A stretch of DNA of 64,000 nt, taken from Desmodus rotundus. Taxonomy: Eukaryota > Chordata > Mammalia > Chiroptera > Phyllostomidae. The stretch's first letter is position 1, and the number at the start of each line of letters is the position of its first letter. The stretch spans positions 9,678,934 to 9,742,933 of the forward strand of contig NC_071398.1 in assembly GCF_022682495.2 (NCBI RefSeq), read 5' to 3'. Below, piece after piece: positions 32,346 through 42,768 of the stretch. Position numbers and translations under genes: made by a program. The notes under the pieces are model-generated. The model worked only from the letters and a program-made list of their open reading frames with translations. It did no database searches and was not told the DNA's origin.

Positions 32346-33730
32346 AAGTGTGGAGTGCAAAGAACTTCCCGTGTGAACAACTTGCTGGAAGACAAGAGGA
32401 TTAAAGAAAGTTCTCCCAAAGAATGTAATGTGACCTTTGCTCTTAAGAAATATAGGGCTTCAGTAATACTAATTTATGTACAAAATGTCAAGAGCCAAAG
32501 ACATACTCTTTTAGCTTAGATAATGAAAATTTAATGTCAATAGGATCACAGGGTTAAAAAAGAAAAAAAAGGAAGAAAGGAACGAAACAGAGCTTTGATA
32601 GTCACAGTCAATTCTCACTAAGAAGTGGAATCTCATCCCTAAAGTGAGCATCTCTCTTATAATTATTTACAGAAAATTCAAGGTTTAGTCCTCTACTGTC
32701 CTACCAGTACCTGTTCTAGTGTTTTACCATCAAGGCAGCTAAGTGACTCTCTCTTCTACTTCTGTACTTTGCTGACTTCAACTAATTGCTTCTCTTTATA
32801 ACTCTTATTGTGAGAGGATGATTGGGCTGCAAATCATCCTTTTGAGTAAGCCTATTATGCCAAGTTCCTTATAGTTTTCCATGCAGTTTGTCAGGAGGAG
32901 ATGCGTATTTTGGCAATGGAAGGTGATGATGTTTAATGGAATAGCCTGCAGCTACTTCCTTCAGAAGGGAAACAGTTGTAAAACAGTAGTATCTTCACTG
33001 CAGAGACAGGGTATGTAAACACATATCTTTATTCCTTCTTTTACTTCCCCTCCCCCCCCACAAAAAATAAATAGAGGGTATGCTCTCTATCAGGCAGTGT
33101 TCTGAGAACCAGATAAAAAACAAGGAAGTCCTTGATTATTTCACTTTTCTTTCCTTCTCCAAAAATCTAATTCTCAATTTCACTTAACTGGTTAGTGAAA
33201 TATAGCCCATTGCATCATGGAGCCTCCTTCCTGTCTAGCAGGAGAAATGGACATTGAAGGAGAATCTCACAAGTAAATGTGCACCTAAGAAAACATGAAA
33301 ATCTCTGTGCTACTCAGATCTGGCTACAATGAACTTGAACTCTCATTCCATAGCCATATGATTTCCTGTATCTCGAGTTTCTTTGAGTTCTTGGAATATG
33401 CTGCCTTATTGTTGCCTCTACCTCTCTACTTCTATGTTCTCTCATCTGATTTGCTTTCATACCATGAGAAAATTATGTATAAAAGGCAGTTGTTCCACTG
33501 ATGTCTACCACAAAAATTTGTGAGCACCCTAGCCCTTTTGAGGTTGATTTTACTGATGACTTTAGGAGTCATGACGTAAAATCACATTTCACAGTGTATG
33601 GCCTTCTGCAAAGTTGCTCAATATACAATAATTTCATTTGCCTTATCCACTACCAGCTTCTTCCTCAGTAAGAGTACTCCGATTTTATTCCAAGTAGCAA
33701 TGTGTTCTTTTTCTGAGCTTCTCTTTAAAA
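32346..33730. other. Repeat-poor AT-rich DNA
   Basis: A-rich purine runs lie at about 32555-32590 and a C-run/A-run junction at about 33048-33068 ('cctccccccccacaaaaaa'). No interspersed repeat was recognised and no coding evidence was found. Confidence 0.45.
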
Positions 33731-34272
33731 TGTTTGTGGTAGGCAAACTCAAAGACAGCCAGACGTGAACCCCATTTCCTGGGATTCATGCCCTTGTGTA
33801 ACCTCTTGCCCTTGAGCGTGGGCTGGAGTTACCAACTTAACTGTAATGAATAGAATATGGCAGAAATGATGAGCTGTCATTTCTGAGGTTAGTTTGTAAA
33901 GGACGGTGGCTTTCACGGTGGATGTTTTCTCACATTCTCTCTCGGATTGTGTGCTCCGGGGATGTCAGCTACCAGGATGTAAGGCGGTCTTGTGGACAGG
34001 CCCATGTGCATGAACTTGGGAGTGTGTGTTGTCCGGCCTGGCAACGCCCCATGAATGAAATTGGACCTGTGTCCTCCCCAGTGTAGCTTTGAGATGACTA
34101 TTGCCTCTGCTAACACTTTGATGCCTTCTGACCCAGGAGATTCTAACCCAGATCCACCAGCCAAGTCACTCTAAGGTTCCCAGTGTGCAGAAATGGTGCA
34201 ATAACAACTTCGGTTGTTTCAAACTATTAATTTTGGGGGTAATGTGTATGTAGCGGTAGGGAACTACTACTG
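33731..34272 (+). mobile_element. MLT1-type (ERVL-MaLR) solo LTR
   Basis: Ordered landmarks: start 'tgtttgtggtaggcaaactc', 'gggattcatgcccttgtgta', 'tgaatagaatatggcagaaa', 'gacccaggagattctaaccc', and 3' end 'taattttgggggtaatgtg'. It is close to full length (about 540 bp) with no internal region. Confidence 0.8.
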
Positions 34273-34369
34273 TGTCCCATTCACCTAAATAGTGATTGGA
34301 CACAGGTAAGGGGTGGGCTTTCAGCACTACTGTTCAATACACTCAGAGTAGAAAGAAGAATTTGAAATT

Positions 34370-34455
34370 GTTTCTGCCCTCAAAGAGCTTCTGACATGTT
34401 GAGTATAATCAGGATTTAGATAAGCAGAAAGTAAAAAGAAAAGAATCTAGCCGGG
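34370..34455 (-). mobile_element. L2 LINE 3' fragment, antisense
   Basis: 'gtttctgccctcaaagagct' followed by 'atttagataagcagaaag' is the reversed L2 'ctccttgagggcag' region. Short and diverged. Confidence 0.5.
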
Positions 34456-34959
34456 GAACTATCCTGTCTATTTTTTTTTTCTTCTTTCATCTCTCTTTAA
34501 ATTTTGTATTTTTTAAATTCCCATCAGTTCTATTAATGTGCTTAGCCCAAATTTATATTTACAGGAAAAGGCTTATGGGCATTTTCTGTCTACATGTGTG
34601 GTTAGCAGGTATCTGGATTTATGCAGAGTTTTAGTAAATAACTGGGACTAGAGTATCTTAATTTTTCCCGCTGGACTCAAGCTTACATTTGGCAATGTTG
34701 CTTTGTGCCCAACATCAGAGGCTTAGCCAGCAGAAGAACATCTCTTGAGAGAACAGTGTGTTGCACGTCTCACCTCAGCCGCATAATGTGTTCTTGGTTT
34801 TCTTGGTTTTCTTTCTTATTGTTAAATGTGTCAGATTGAAGATTAAACTGTTCCACCAAAGAGCACACAGGTTTGGACACAGTCTTGCTAATAAGGCAAA
34901 CTCCACAGTCTCATTTATCATCAATCCCCGAGACTCTATTTTCCAGCCATGTGAAAGCT

Positions 34960-35150
34960 CTTACGTGGTCCTAGTGTTCCCAGGCTTCCCAACTTGCAGG
35001 CCTAAGAACATATGCTTCTGTGGGTCTGGCATTCTCTCCTCCCCTTACCTGGGTAAGGTCTACTCTTCCTTTAGCACTGAGATATCACTTCTTCTAGGAT
35101 GCCACGATAAGTGAATTCTACATATTCCTTTTCCCAGAGAACCTTTTACA
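34960..35150 (+). mobile_element. L2 LINE fragment
   Basis: 'ctctcctccccttacctggg', 'actgagatatcacttcttct' and 'aggatgccacgataagtg' follow the L2 'caaatgtcacctcct...ggccttccctgac' order. It explains much of the 118-codon frame that ends at 35114. Confidence 0.55.
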
Positions 35151-35404
35151 TGATATTAATTTTTTTGCCTAACTAGTAAGGCCAGAGTTTGGCCACCAGA
35201 GATCCCATAGGCTAAACAGGCTCTGTCCAGCCCCCAGACATATTTAAAACAAAACAAAGCAAAACAAAAACAAGAAACCAAAACTAATAATGAATATTTT
35301 AAGAACTTCAGCTCGCAAATTCTCTTAATCTGCCACTAGTTCTTCTTGTCTTATAAGTGGCTGGTATCCCCAGTTTGCATTACTTAACTGCCTCTGTAGG
35401 ATTT

Positions 35405-35545
35405 ATGGTTGAGAACTGAGACCCTTTGAAGACAGAGATTTTTTAAAAAAAAAGTTCATGTCCATCGAATCTAATCAGTTCTTTGCATATTATATGTACT
35501 CTAGAAGCAATTGTTGAATGAGTAAATGAATGAATGATAGTTTAA
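35405..35545 (+). mobile_element. L2 LINE 3' terminus
   Basis: 'tttgaagacagagatttttt' and the ending 'gttgaatgagtaaatgaatg' match the L2 GAATGAATG end. Confidence 0.55.
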
Positions 35546-35944
35546 TTATTACTCAGTAAATTATTATCCTCTAAGCTCTGTGTGATCAGGGCGATGCCCT
35601 TTCTCAGCTTTGATATCTTCAAAGTGTTTGCCAGCTTTGTTCTCCATAGGCGGCCATTCCTTAAGATTCCAGTGAATGAATGGATTCTAAGTAAACTCTA
35701 GAGAGTCTACTCCCATTCAGTCTCCTGTGCTTATCTTCTAAGTCATATCACCTTTCAAAATACTCCAGTTTATGTTGTCCTTATAAATAAGATGTTTTGT
35801 GTGGTATTTCTTTTAAATGATTTTGTTACATTTTTTTCTCATCCAGTTCAGATAGAGAGGGAAACATATATGTTATGCCCAAAACTCGGACTGAAACCCA
35901 TCAATAAACTTTTTAACCACCTACTATATCAGGCAGTACTTTTT

Positions 35945-36330
35945 TTGGCAAGAGATGCTAACCTGACTCAAACAAACTGAATCAGGAGGAATTTGTTGGC
36001 TCACCTGACCTAGACAGGATCTAGTCTTAGTGATGATGTCACTGAAGTACAGACCTTGTAACTCTTGTTTTCTCTTTGAATGTTCGATTCTCCTTCAGTC
36101 CAGCATTCTCACAGCACTGGAATTCTGCATCCAAGGGCTTTAAGCTCGGTGTCCTATCCTTCCTGCTCATACTATTCAAACCTCAAATGAAAGTAATAAT
36201 TATAAGGGGAAAACTCAAGGAAGACTGCTGATTGGTCCAAGGATACACAGAAGCTCTAAACTGGGCCAAACCTGCTGGTCAAAAGGTTACAATGGATGCA
36301 GTCCTCAGTGTAGGAAGCTTTGGTACCTTG
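35945..36330 (-). mobile_element. Ancient interspersed repeat, class not resolved
   Basis: 'aggaatttgttggctcacct', 'tcttagtgatgatgtcactg', 'tgctgattggtccaaggata' and 'actgggccaaacctg' look like the reverse complement of the family seen at 13490-13810. Confidence 0.4.
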
Positions 36331-37234
36331 ATTGGCAAGCTCCTGTAGAATGACATGAATTAAACTAGGATTTCAGATAAATCAAGGATGACTGGATGAA
36401 TCTGAGCTATTCTGCATAAACAAAGTCGGTGAATATCCACTATGATTACCTCTGTGGCAGGAAGTGTGGATAAAAAGGAAAATAAAAGGTGGTATGTCAA
36501 CAGTTGTCAGCAATATTTAAAGGTGAAAACAGGTGCTTATCAGAGTTGTGTGCTTCATGTGAGCATGATCCACTGTGATTTTTCTTGTTCTGTATATAGT
36601 AAATTTTATCAAGTATATATTTTGACTCTTTCCCTCTGAGATCTACTTCTATCACCAAATCAAAGTGAGTTCCCTTTAAAATGAATTTGGAGCTCAGAGA
36701 TAAGAGGTTAGAAATATAATCACCTTACACATAATTGAACCCAAACTGGTGATTTTGTGTTTGAGGAAAGAGGCTTGTAAAATTTCACTTTCAGAGAGTC
36801 AAGGGTGCCATTTCATTGTTAGAAATGTACTTTTAAAAAAGTGTTTTAAGCTTTTCTTACAAACTATTCTCCTTTAGATCCTCTTAAAGGATCTTCATTG
36901 TCACCAGTCATGTGATTAATATAGAAAACCAGCTGTCAGCGCACTGAGAACAATAGGGAAGAAATGACACAATGTCACTTAGGAAAGCCAGATGCCCAGG
37001 AGCTCCCCTGGATCCTCTTCTTCCCTCACCTGTGCATCATCCTTCACCTCATCCATCATCAGCGATTCTCAACAATGCACAGAACAGTGCCCCACACAGA
37101 GAGAATTATCTGTCTCAGAATGTCAACAGTTCCAAGGTTGAGAAACTCCACTGTGGAATTTACCTCCAAAGAATAGTTCCCACGTGCCCCTGCCCTCCCT
37201 CCCCAGTGCTACCATTGTCTCTCCTGTGAGCCCC
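36331..37234. other. Unassigned unique DNA
   Basis: No repeat or gene was recognised. The 70- and 85-codon frames at 36964-37229 overlap each other in different phases and look like chance. Confidence 0.4.
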
Positions 37235-37700
37235 TTTAAACACCTCCTAGTTTATCTCACTAACTCCTCTCTTGTCTGTTACATAGTTCATTCTTCATGA
37301 AGCAGCCAAAGTGAACTCTCGGAGAGATACCTGAGCTGTGTGAACACTGCGTTGACCCTTTTCAATGACTGTGGGGAAGAGCGGAGAATAGGCAGGGTTC
37401 AGCTGTCATAAAATCATGTGAACTCTGTTCAGGAGTTTGAATATTACTCTCATTCTAATCTTTTTCCTCAAATCATTGTCTTTCTGTCCCCCTTCTGTTT
37501 TAAGGACATTCCGAGCTCGCTCTGGTTTATGGCTTTGGTCCTTTTTCATCCCTCCATCTAAATGCCCTTTCTCTGGATACCTGCTTAACTCCTTTGTCAT
37601 TTGGTTCCCAGAGACCTTTTGCTTATCTGCATTGACAGTGCCCACACCACCAGGCCCTCTCACTTTCAATTCACCTTCTGTCTTATTTATATTTTTCTAT
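37235..37700 (+). mobile_element. L2 LINE 3' region
   Basis: 'catgaagcagccaaagtgaa', 'gacccttttcaatgactgtg', 'gccctttctctggatacctg' and 'tcctttgtcatttggttccc' follow the L2 3' coding order over more than 400 bp. Diverged. Confidence 0.65.
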
Positions 37701-37809
37701 TTTAAATATATCTTATTTTTATCTTGACGAAGAGTATTAGCTGAAATATGTTTAGATCATGGTAGCAATTCCAACCTCATTCTCCATACTTCATAATGAA
37801 AGTCCCCAT

Positions 37810-38882
37810 AGTGGGCAGAATAATGGTGCCCCAAAGATGTCCACGTTCTCTACCTGCACCCCTATGCCCATTGCAGTGCTATTTGCAATGGCCAAGATTT
37901 GGAAGCAGCCCAAGTGTTTATGGGTAAACGACTGGATAAAAAAGCTGTGGTACATCTACACAATGGAATACTAGTCGGTCGTAAAAGAAGCACATCATAC
38001 CTTTCAGGACGGCATGGATGGACCTGGAGATTATTATGCTAAGTGAAATAAGCCAGTCAGAGAAAGACAAGTACCATATGATGTCACTCATGGGTGGAAT
38101 CTAATGAGCAAAATAAGCTAACAAAACAAAAGTACAGAAACAGACCCATAGATACAGAGAACAGGCTGACAGTTGCCAGAAGGGATGGGGAGTTGGGAGA
38201 AAAAGGTGAAGAGATTAAGCAAAAGAAAAAAGAAAGACTTATAGACATAGGCAGCAGTATGGTGATTACCAGAGGGAAAGTGGGGTGGGGGGAGGTAGAA
38301 GGGGAGGATAAATGGTGATGAAAGGAGACTTGACTTTAGGTCAATACAATATACAGGTGAAGCATTATAGAAATGTGCACTCAAAACCTGTATAATTTTA
38401 TTAGCCAATGCTACCCCAATAAATTAAATTAAAAAAATATGTCTACATCCTAATGCCAGGTACCTGTGGATACGTGAGGTTATTCGGAAAGGAAGAATTA
38501 AGGTTACAGGTGGACCTGAGATTGCTGATCTGTGGCCTCTGACATGAGGAGGTTCTGTTGGATTATCCAGGTGGCCCAATGTTGTCACAAGCATCACTGT
38601 AAGTGGAAAAGGGAGGCAGAAGAGTCAGGGTCACAGTGATGTCATAAGGAGAGATTGGGTTGGCCACTGCTGATGTGTGATGTAAGGGGCTTCCAACCAA
38701 GTAATACAGGAAGCCTCTAGAAGCTGGCAAAAGCAAAGGCATGAATTCTTTTCTAGAGCTTCTAGAAAAAGCACAGTCCTGCTGACTCCTACATTATATC
38801 CCAGTGAAACCCGTTTTGGACTTTTGACCTTCAGAACTATATGGTCATATATTTGTCACATCAGCAATAAGAGACTCACATA
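37810..38882 (+). mobile_element. MLT1-type solo LTR split by an L1
   Basis: The left piece (37810-37845) reads 'gtgggcagaataatggtgcc', 'ccaaagatgtccac'. The right piece (38438-38882) resumes with 'gtctacatcctaatgccagg' and continues through 'gattatccaggtggcccaat', 'agggaggcagaagagtcagg' and 'cctctagaagctggcaaaag'. Removing the L1 restores the MLT1 order at this junction. Confidence 0.85.
37848..38436 (+). mobile_element. L1 3' end: ORF2 C-terminus and 3' UTR
   Basis: The last part of ORF2 is recognisable ('cattgcagtgctatttgcaa', 'tggccaagatttggaagcag', 'cacaatggaatactag', 'ttatgctaagtgaaataagc') but broken by stops and frameshifts. A purine-rich 3' UTR and 'caataaattaaattaaaaaa' follow. It is truncated at the 5' end and inserted inside an MLT1-type LTR. 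Confidence 0.9.
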
Positions 38883-38899
38883 GCCCCTGACACACTTAC

Positions 38900-38998
38900 C
38901 TTGTCCGATTTGTTCACGTGGTGTCTTCAGGGCTTCGCGTTGTGCCCAGCACACGATAGGCCCTCAATTCATGAATAATATCCATTGTGTGAATGAAA
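38900..38998 (+). mobile_element. L2 or MIR 3' end
   Basis: 'gtgcccagcacacgataggc', 'cctcaattcatgaataat' and 'tgtgtgaatgaaaaa' match the shared MIR/L2 terminal region. Confidence 0.55.
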
Positions 38999-39601
38999 AA
39001 TAGAAATAAGCATACTCATTAGACTTAAATAACCATAGATTTGAGCTCTACAAATGATTTTGATGTTTGGGGCCAATTACTTAGTCCACCTCCCCTAGCT
39101 GCAGCAATCTTATTTCCAAACGAAGAGTATGACTCCAGAATGTCAGGTTGGTTAGGAACCCTGGGACGGTGTCAAGGGTGTGTCGACCGCATGCCTTCAG
39201 CTGGAGCTCTGGCTTTCTGCTGTTTGTATACTTCACCGTGTCCTGTGTGGGCAGGTTGAGTCTCGAGTGCACAGGAAGTAAAGATTAAAATGAAAACATG
39301 TCTTCATCTTTTTTACTCAACCGTTATCATCACCCTGCTGAGTTCTTACTTGTTTTACAGCTAGAACATGGAATAATTTTATTTTTTTTACAAAAGAAGT
39401 ACAGTACTTAGACAATTGCCTGTGATCATTCTCTGATAGAAAACAAAAATAAACTAGAATATAGGAAGTAAAGATATTTTTTTAAAACTCGGAATCATAC
39501 GTGAATATCAGATGTTTTCTGAACAGAAAGGTATTGACAGAGATGGATACTAACTATTCATCCAGAATGAGGTCGGCCTGTAGCCAAATTACTTTCCTTA
39601 G
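38999..39601. other. Unassigned unique DNA
   Basis: No repeat was recognised. CpG-bearing words ('cctgggacggtgtcaagg', 'tgtgtcgaccgcatgcc') occur at about 39160-39200. Confidence 0.4.
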
Positions 39602-39813
39602 CAGGGTTATCAGATTTAGCAAATACAAATATGGGACTCCCAGTTAAATTTGAATTCAATAGAAATGAAAACCTTTTTTTCTCTCTTTTAGTATAAGTGT
39701 GTCCAAAATACTGCATGGATATACTTACATATTTTTGAAAATGTGTTTTGGGTTTTTTTTTTTGATGAAATGCAAATTGAACCGGGCCCCCATTATTTAA
39801 TCTAGCAACCCTA
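39602..39813. mobile_element. Palindromic DNA-transposon MITE
   Basis: The ends 'cagggttatcagatttagc' and 'atctagcaaccctaa' are inverted, and 'cccagttaaatttgaattca' with 'taagtgtgtccaaaatactg' lie inside. This fits a widespread old mammalian MITE with GGGTTGCCAGAT-type termini. Exact family not named. Confidence 0.65.
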
Positions 39814-39867
39814 ATTTTTTATAACTGTGTAGTGTAAGGTAAAATATTTAACTGCTCTATACGTAGC

Positions 39868-40012
39868 TTCTGATTTGTAAACTGGATGACTTTGGTACCC
39901 AAACATCAGGTTTTTCTGAGAATTAAATGAGATAATATACATGATCACTTAATACAGGGATTTGTGCAAGGTGCTCAGCACAGGGGGCTCTTGCTTTTCA
40001 GGCATGTGTCGA
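39868..40012 (+). mobile_element. MIR SINE, 3' part
   Basis: 'tttctgagaattaaatgaga', 'taatatacatgatcacttaa' and 'ggtgctcagcacagggggct' match the MIR 3' half. Confidence 0.65.
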
Positions 40013-41484
40013 ACATTTAAATATATGACAGTGTGTTTAAATTAAAAAGAAAAGGTATATTTATTTGATTAAAATAAATTTAAACTACTAATTGGTATTT
40101 CTTTTAACTAGAAGGAATAATTCTTTGGCACAGAACCTGGGATAAAGAATAGATACAAGTTCAGTAATCCATTGTTTAGAAAACAACTATTTTTTTAAAA
40201 AGTTATGGCTTCAAATTATTTTTGTGAAAAAAATCAAATGAAAGAATTAAATATTCAACTCAAGCTAAAGAGCAAAATTATGAGGGAAAAATGTAAACGG
40301 CAAATACAAAAGCAAGTGCAAATACTTTGAAATGTATCTATGAGGGCCATTGATTTCTTAAAAACCTAATGAGAAAATGAATAGAATCATTGACTGAGTT
40401 GAGATGTAAAATGATAAAAAAATGAAATTATTTTTATTTGTAATTGGTGTTGGCTTTACATTAGTGTGTTACATTGTTTGGAGATATAGAAAAACAAAGT
40501 TATGGGATAATTCTTGGGGGGCAAATGTCTCCTGGAAAGGGACTTGTGGGAGCCCCTCCATGGCTCCGGAAATCACTGGTGACCAACAACTTACGATTTA
40601 AAATATTTTTCTAATGTAAAAGTAGGAGAAAAATATGGTAACAACATATGGGCGTGCCTCCTAGAGAAAGATAAAGCTCATAAAATTTCAGAACTACAAC
40701 TACCTTAACTAGACTTTGTAAAAGTCTCATGCAAATTTTCCTTGGCACAGTGACAAATCCTAATTGCATATAACTTATTAGAGTTGTCCCTTAGTGTCTA
40801 CATTACATCCTGAAAAAAAAAATAAGGACAAGACTGTTCACGTCAATATAAATAAGACTAAGAAAATGGTCTAGCCCACTAGCAACGCAATTGTTCTACG
40901 CTAACAAGGAATGAATGGATAATGGGTTCCCTTGTTGCCTTCTCTGTCTAAACAGTTGTAGAGTTTGTGCTGTTATTGATTCTTGTGGGTGCTACCAACT
41001 TAGAAACGCCGTCGTATAGAATACCCATTGTCTTTCTAAATTGGCACATCATTCTCTGTGTGGGAGGGTGATCACCACTGCCATATGATTTTAGATTACT
41101 AAACATGGGTGGTTTTCTAGGCAGAGATGGCTGAATGTTCTGTGTTTAATTGCATTATATGGCCAACCAATCCCTTGGAATACAGAAGGGAAAGTCCCTG
41201 TCTCTAGCATTTGAATATACATCCTATAAAGATGCTACATAACTTGCAATTAATTTAATGCCGTGTATTTAGCACAATTGACGACTGCCGTATGCTGTGT
41301 GTTCTGCTATATACCAACATGTTAAGCATTGGATTCCTTCTGAAGAAATCAGAACTTTCATTTCTACTTAAAAGTACAGATGGATTGTTTCCCTTCTCTC
41401 TCTCTCTGCGTGCGTGTGTTATATGTAGTTCATTGACAGAAACAGAGAATGTATTTCTCCTGCTAAATTAATTAAACAAGGAGG
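40013..41484. other. Repeat-poor AT-rich DNA
   Basis: About 1.4 kb without a recognised repeat. 40870-41180 is cleaner unique DNA with retained CpGs ('agcaacgcaattg', 'aaacgccgtcgtatag') and is a weak conserved-element candidate. A short TC/TG run lies at about 41394-41420. Confidence 0.4.
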
Positions 41485-41790
41485 CCAGTGCAGGTGGCCC
41501 CAGTGTCAGAGCAGCCTAGTGAGCAAACCAAAACGTTAGCCTGTAAAAACCTCAACACGATCAAAAGGCTTAACACCACCAATCACAAACAGCCAACCAG
41601 CTTTAAGCTGGGACGAACCCAATTTGTCTCTACAAGTCTTTTCCCAGGCTCCTGCCTGCAGAATGTTCTTATCCACTCCTGGTTTGATGCTGCCCCGTTC
41701 TAATGGAGTTTTACTTCAGGAAATTCTTAAAATGCTCAGTATGCCTCAGTTTATGCCCCCATAGCCCCAGGTTCCTCTGATGAGATGCCA
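41485..41790 (+). mobile_element. Possible retroviral-type LTR remnant
   Basis: 'caaccagctttaagctggga', 'ctctacaagtcttttcccag', 'gttctaatggagttttactt' and 'gctcagtatgcctcagttta' have the flavour of a U3-R-U5 region. I cannot place both ends or a primer-binding site, so this stays tentative. Confidence 0.3.
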
Positions 41791-42384
41791 CCTTGAGGCT
41801 GCTGCCCCCGCAGGTCCTGTTGATAATAGCTTGCAGTAGCTTTTGCAACTACTTTGTGAAGAGTTCTGCAAGTTATTACCGTTAGTGAAGTTTTACGGCT
41901 TGATGATACACTTTTAAACAGTAGAGCCAAATAAGTGTTTTATTAATGAAATAACACTGACATACTCAACGTATGTATTTGGTGAATGCCTTCAATGTCA
42001 GTGAGGAGTTTCAGCCAGGGTGCTGATGATTTTAATTTGCCACGGTCTATGGGAATGTGGGAGCAAGTGAGCGTCATTCAGCCTTGATTCGGTTCTAATT
42101 CCAGTTGACATCTTCTGGGTCAAAGGGCAATGAGAGATGCTACTTTTGCAAAACTGATTTAGGGACCCCAAATCCAAATTTCTAGTACCCCTGGGAGAGT
42201 GACCTAGCCAAATGTTGAAAAGTATTTTATAAATTTGTTAATTATTTTTTTGTCCTCTTAAAAAATAAACAAATTTGGGGCTGATTGGATTATTTTTCTT
42301 AAAAACTGATACCAGAGAAATAGACTTGTGTTTTATATCTTTCTTGATTTTTCCTCCTGTATTTGTACTCACGTGAACACTTTT
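41791..42384. other. Unassigned DNA
   Basis: No repeat or coding feature was recognised; AT-rich towards the right. Confidence 0.4.
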
Positions 42385-42768
42385 CTTTTTTTTGTTGTTG
42401 TCATTCAATTACAGTTGTCCCAAATTTCCCCCCGTTGTTCTCCCGCCCATCTCTCCCTTCCTCATTCAGTCCCTCCCTCCACCCCATAGTCCATTACCAT
42501 GGGTCCTTCATACGTGTTCCTTGATGTATAAAGGACTTCCCCTTCTTTCCCCCTTTATCCCCCTCTCCTCTGGTCACTGTCAGTTTTTTATTTACTTCCA
42601 TGTCTCTGGTTCTAGGTTGCTCGTGCGTTTGTTTTTTTCCTTAGGTTCCACTTACAGGTGAGACCGCCTGGCTTACTTCACTCAGCATAATGCTCTCCAG
42701 TTCCATCCATGCTGTCATGAAGGGTAGGAGCTCCTTCTCTCTGCTGCGTAGTATTCCACTGTGTAAAT
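42385..42768 (-). mobile_element. Bat L1 3' end, antisense, relatively young
   Basis: The reversed 3' UTR 'tcattcaattacagttgtcc', 'gtctctggttctaggttgct' and 'aggttccacttacaggtgag' is followed by the reversed end of ORF2 ('agcataatgctctccagttc', 'catccatgctgtcatgaagg', 'gcgtagtattccactgtg'). It is 5'-truncated. Confidence 0.92.

Noticed and set aside
37848..38100. Active L1 ORF2
   Set aside because: Only the C-terminal end remains, with stops and frame changes; no endonuclease or reverse-transcriptase region.
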